From Clostridiales bacterium Firm_11 (lineage in GTDB: Bacteria; Bacillota; Clostridia; Christensenellales; Aristaeellaceae): a stretch of DNA of 64,000 nt. Where the stretch lies: the NCBI GenBank assembly GCA_001604105.1, contig LVAQ01000014.1, forward strand, positions 62,001-126,000, read 5' to 3'. Positions 63,123 to 64,000 of the stretch are shown here, piece by piece (position 1 is the first letter of the stretch; every line of letters starts with the position of its first letter). The position numbers and the translations under genes are program-made. The notes beneath the pieces were generated by a model. The model did no database searches, was not told the origin of the DNA, and worked only from the letters and a program-made list of their open reading frames with translations.

Positions 63123-64000
63123 TATTGACTCACCTTTACTTTCAGATGCTCGTTGTTGTAGGGGTTCTTACGTACCAGCAGATAGATAAGCACCGCGAGG
63201 GACGCGATCGCAATGCCGGTCAGGAGGGTAAAGCTGCCGCCCCAAAGGAGCAAACCAAGCTGATAGATGATCAATGCGACTACATATGCCAGAATGGTCT
63301 GGTAGGCGATGGCAAACAATGTCCATTTGGGGCTGTTCATCTCACGCTTGATTGCGCCGATGGCCGCAAAACAAGGCGCGCACAGCAGGTTGAAAACCAG
63401 GAAACTGAATGCGGCCAATGCGCCGAAGCCGCCGCTGCTTTCTTCAAAAGCTCTGGCAATGGGAGAAAGACCAGTTTCGATTTCCTCCTCGCTGCCTTCC
63501 TCAAGCAGAGCCATGGCGGCATCTTCGCCCTCATCATCCACAATACCATACAGCACGCCAAATACACCCACGACCTCTTCTTTAGCAACCAGACCCATAA
63601 CGGTTGCCACCGTGGATTGCCAATTGCCGAAACCCAACGGTTCGAAGATGGGCGCAACGACGCTGCCGGCCTTGCCGAGCATACTTTCGTCCATGTCTTC
63701 CACAGCGCCAAAAACCAACGGTTCTTCCTGGGTTGCGGTAATGGTGGTCTCCGTTTCAGCCTGCTCCGGCTGCGAAGGCGTCCAGCCATACCCGGACGTA
63801 AACCAGATCAGGATACTGGCCAGCAGGATCACCGTACCGGCACGCTTGATGAAGCTCCAGCCGCGCTCCCACATGCTCATAAGCACATTGCGAGCGGTGG
63901 GAACATGGTAAGGGGGAAGCTCCATCACAAAGGGAGCAGGATCACCTGCAAAAGCGCGCGTCTTTTTCAGGATGATGCCGCTGATGACAATAGCACCCAG
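63122..64000 (-). CDS. feoB: Ferrous iron transporter FeoB, C-terminal part (cut by window edge)
   Basis: The C-terminal 292 residues of FeoB, running off the right edge. They include FVMELPPYHVPTARN, a membrane segment at IKRAGTVILLASILIW, the gate region VMGLVAKEEVVGVFGVLYG and the final membrane segments. The G domain lies beyond the edge. An internal insert rich in acidic residues (about 165-200 of this part) lies between two membrane segments. FeoB imports Fe(II) driven by its GTPase domain. Confidence 0.93.
   Translation of the reverse strand: MGAIVISGIILKKTRAFAGDPAPFVMELPPYHVPTARNVLMSMWERGWSFIKRAGTVILLASILIWFTSGYGWTPSQPEQAETETTITATQEEPLVFGAVEDMDESMLGKAGSVVAPIFEPLGFGNWQSTVATVMGLVAKEEVVGVFGVLYGIVDDEGEDAAMALLEEGSEEEIETGLSPIARAFEESSGGFGALAAFSFLVFNLLCAPCFAAIGAIKREMNSPKWTLFAIAYQTILAYVVALIIYQLGLLLWGGSFTLLTGIAIASLAVLIYLLVRKNPYNNEHLKVKVSQ

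Noticed and set aside
1..64000. CRISPR arrays, transposases, integrases, phage genes
   Set aside because: None seen: no regularly spaced repeats, no DDE or recombinase signatures, no structural phage genes.

Overview
The window looks like chromosome from a Bacillota (Firmicutes) bacterium of the Clostridia type. Signs of this are: ribosomal protein L27 with the cleavable Firmicutes N-terminal extension next to its protease Prp, a two-subunit iron-sulfur serine dehydratase, a DUF951 protein, a lysine riboswitch with an intrinsic terminator, strong AGGAGG ribosome binding sites, and a FeoB-associated Cys-rich peptide. Base composition is roughly balanced (by eye). No phage, insertion sequence, integrase or CRISPR array was seen. 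Genus is not determinable from the sequence alone; I lean weakly to a Christensenellales-like lineage.

Layout. 0-2.5 kb: start of ruvC (minus, cut by the edge), yigZ, sdaAB-sdaAA. 2.6-10.8 kb: a CNNM/HlyC-type transporter, then a phosphate regulon: pstC-pstA-pstB-phoU-phoP-phoR on minus and a divergent, circularly permuted PstS-type binding protein on plus, with a PhoP-box-like direct repeat on each side of the shared intergenic region. 10.9-13.7 kb: an amino-acid ABC transporter behind a lysine riboswitch, hence a predicted lysine importer. 13.8-25.5 kb: tex, gltB-gltD, DUF951-lepB, a DUF554 membrane protein, rplU-prp-rpmA.

25.6-33.8 kb is a xylo-oligosaccharide locus: a LacI regulator, a CUT1 ABC importer (binding protein and two permeases, no ATPase here), a GH120 beta-xylosidase with its catalytic Asp/Glu pair, and a GH43 enzyme. 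34-45.5 kb is gene-sparse: GapN, an aldo/keto reductase behind a MerR-type 19-bp-spacer promoter, tRNA-Ala(CGC), a molybdopterin-domain lipoprotein, a module (conserved unknown, 27-residue peptide, HD-GYP, DUF5317), a GGDEF protein and a C39-like cysteine-peptidase-fold protein.

45.5-58.5 kb holds two divergent carbohydrate operons sharing one control region. The minus operon (ManA-like cupin, DhaK, DhaL, RpiB-type isomerase, TIM-type isomerase) has the enzyme set of an erythrulose-to-erythrose-4-phosphate route. The plus operon has a class II ketose-bisphosphate aldolase, a MurR/RpiR regulator, an ADP-dependent (archaeal/eukaryotic type) sugar kinase, an FGGY kinase and a ribose-type ABC importer. 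Together they suggest an undescribed route through a ketose bisphosphate; substrate unknown. 58.7-62 kb: a TetR regulator divergent from two SDR-fold proteins. 62.1-64 kb: a DtxR-family metal regulator, a His-rich small membrane protein, the FeoB-associated peptide and the C-terminal part of feoB, cut by the right edge.
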